A stretch of 64,000 nt of DNA, taken from the NCBI GenBank assembly GCA_017508245.1, contig JAFVZI010000014.1, forward strand, positions 1 to 64,000, in the 5' to 3' direction. The translations under genes were made by a program, and so were the position numbers. A model generated the notes under the pieces. It was not told the DNA's origin. It made no database searches and saw only the letters and a list, made by a program, of their open reading frames with translations. The DNA is from Helicobacteraceae bacterium (lineage in GTDB: Bacteria; Campylobacterota; Campylobacteria; Campylobacterales; Helicobacteraceae). This document shows, piece by piece, positions 63,063 to 64,000 of the stretch. The stretch's first letter is position 1. Every line of letters starts with the position of its first letter.

Positions 63063-64000
63063 TCAAAGCGTGTAAATATTATTCATAATCTCTAGTATTT
63101 CTTTGCTTACGCTATCTACTTGGGTGTCTTTTACTTCAAATATCAATTCATCATGCACTTGCAATAATAGCTTTATGTCTCTATCTTTAAATCTATCAAA
63201 ACATTTATTCATTGACAGTTTTATCAAATCGGCCGCACTACCTTGAAATATAGAATTTATACCTTCTCTAAGAAATGCTAATTTTTCATATTCTGCAACA
63301 TTATTAAAATCAAAATTCCTAGACCTGCCAAGCAAGGTAAGAGCATATCCATTATCTAAAATAAAATTTTCCTCTTTTTGGAGATAATCTCGCACTGTTG
63401 GGAAACTCTCAAAATAACTATCTATATATTCTTTGCTTTTAGATTGTGATATTTTTAGGGTTTGAGCAAGTTTTTTTGCACCCATTCCATAAATCAAACC
63501 AAAATTAATACTTTTTGCAATATTTCTTTTTTCTTTGGCTTCTGCTTCACCAAATATTTTTATTGCAGTTTCTAAATGTATATCCTTATCATTTATGAAA
63601 GATTCTAATAGATTTGAATCTTGTGAAAAATGCGCCAGCAATCGCAACTCAATCTGTGAATAATCCGCAGAAATGAAGCTATATCCATCTCGCACAACAA
63701 AGCCATATCGAATCCTTCTTCCAACAGAAGTTTTAATAGGAATATTTTGCAAGTTTGGATTTCGTGAGCTAAGACGACCCGTGCTAGTTCCTGTTTGTAT
63801 AAACGAAGTGTAGATTCTATTATTTTTATTTAAATTTATGATTGGTATTACATAGGTATTTAGGAGTTTATTTAATTCGCGATGTTCTAATATACAAGGA
63901 ATAATAGGATGAGAATCTATTAAAGATTCTAATGTTTTTTCATCAGTGCTATATCCACTTTTTAAGATTCTGCCTTTTTTTAGATTAAGCTGATTAAATA
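63063..64000 (-). CDS. polA: DNA polymerase I (C-terminal part; 5' end outside the window), truncated by TGA
   Basis: This is the polymerase domain of PolA: TSTGRLSSRNPNLQNIP, motif A DYSQIELRLLAHF, motif B KRNIAKSINFGLIYG, and motif C LQVHDELIFEV. The gene runs off the right edge. It ends at TGA 63063-63065 after MNNIYTL. Directly beyond this stop the same frame continues VPLKCGISVGKRWSELK to TAA 63014-63016, which is exactly the conserved PolA C-terminus. The annotated product therefore lacks its final strand. This may be a real nonsense mutation, a sequencing error or readthrough. Confidence 0.9.
   Translation of the reverse strand, partial: FNQLNLKKGRILKSGYSTDEKTLESLIDSHPIIPCILEHRELNKLLNTYVIPIINLNKNNRIYTSFIQTGTSTGRLSSRNPNLQNIPIKTSVGRRIRYGFVVRDGYSFISADYSQIELRLLAHFSQDSNLLESFINDKDIHLETAIKIFGEAEAKEKRNIAKSINFGLIYGMGAKKLAQTLKISQSKSKEYIDSYFESFPTVRDYLQKEENFILDNGYALTLLGRSRNFDFNNVAEYEKLAFLREGINSIFQGSAADLIKLSMNKCFDRFKDRDIKLLLQVHDELIFEVKDTQVDSVSKEILEIMNNIYTL

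Noticed and set aside
63063-63065. Selenocysteine codon in polA
   Set aside because: The TGA is in a tail not known to use cysteine or selenocysteine at this place, and no SECIS-like hairpin is evident just after it; a nonsense change or miscall is simpler.

Overview
The window looks like chromosomal DNA from a Helicobacter-like member of the Campylobacterota (Epsilonproteobacteria), most likely a non-pylori species. The evidence is a low GC content, frequent TTG and GTG starts, AT-rich extended -10 promoters, and blocks of gene order shared with H. pylori: panC/pyrF/nusB/ribH/kdsA/carbonic anhydrase (HP0001-HP0006 region), murE/TPR protein/nfu, nadK/recN/NFACT, nuoA-N followed by pflA (HP1260-HP1274), and the HP0268 homologue/miaB/DUF374. 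Complex I lacks NuoE and NuoF and carries the two short epsilon-specific subunits in their place. All homology statements come from reading the sequence and recalling families; nothing was searched.

Layout. 1-3722: a decayed fragment, then a surface-glycan module. This has a GT2-GtrA-methyltransferase fusion with two G9 tracts, followed by a polytopic membrane protein. 3727-4725: hypE on the minus strand. 4840-10459: a plus-strand run panD, ybaB, PDZ protein, ispA, surE, a tiny acidic ORF, aguB and a MATE exporter. 10456-16432: a minus-strand run with an outer-membrane porin, panC, pyrF, nusB, ribH, kdsA, carbonic anhydrase and a MotB-like protein without a neighbouring motA. 16513-17295: a DedA protein and tRNA-Ala(GGC). 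17296-19430: a small tRNA-adjacent accessory region holding a putative nuclease-like gene, an unknown 104-residue protein, broken fragments and a strong hairpin.

19431-27320: a minus-strand run with murE, a TPR protein, nfu, a small conserved-looking protein, rqcH/NFACT, recN, nadK, a repeat-bearing membrane protein and a J-domain protein. 27440-31051: a TauE/SafE permease and uvrA. 31048-46866: pflA and the 14-gene nuo operon on the minus strand. 46980-53549: a DUF2130 protein, a polar amino-acid ABC transporter split around a ferritin gene, and a PiT phosphate permease. 53664-56536: an orphan sensor-kinase-like protein, a metallophosphoesterase and a DJ-1/PfpI protein. 56537-57458: decayed DNA. 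57459-63008: nusA on the minus strand, then the HP0268-like gene, miaB, a DUF374 acyltransferase and three genes resembling a PilM/N/O assembly platform. The window ends inside polA.

The points most worth a second look are: the doubly G-tracted three-domain glycosylation gene; an in-frame TGA that removes the conserved last residues of polA; and strong over-representation of AGAATCT/AGATTCT across the window. That heptamer also forms inverted pairs at gene ends, much as DNA-uptake sequences do in other bacteria. The tRNA-adjacent accessory region and the 47-residue, half-acidic ORF nested before aguB are also notable.
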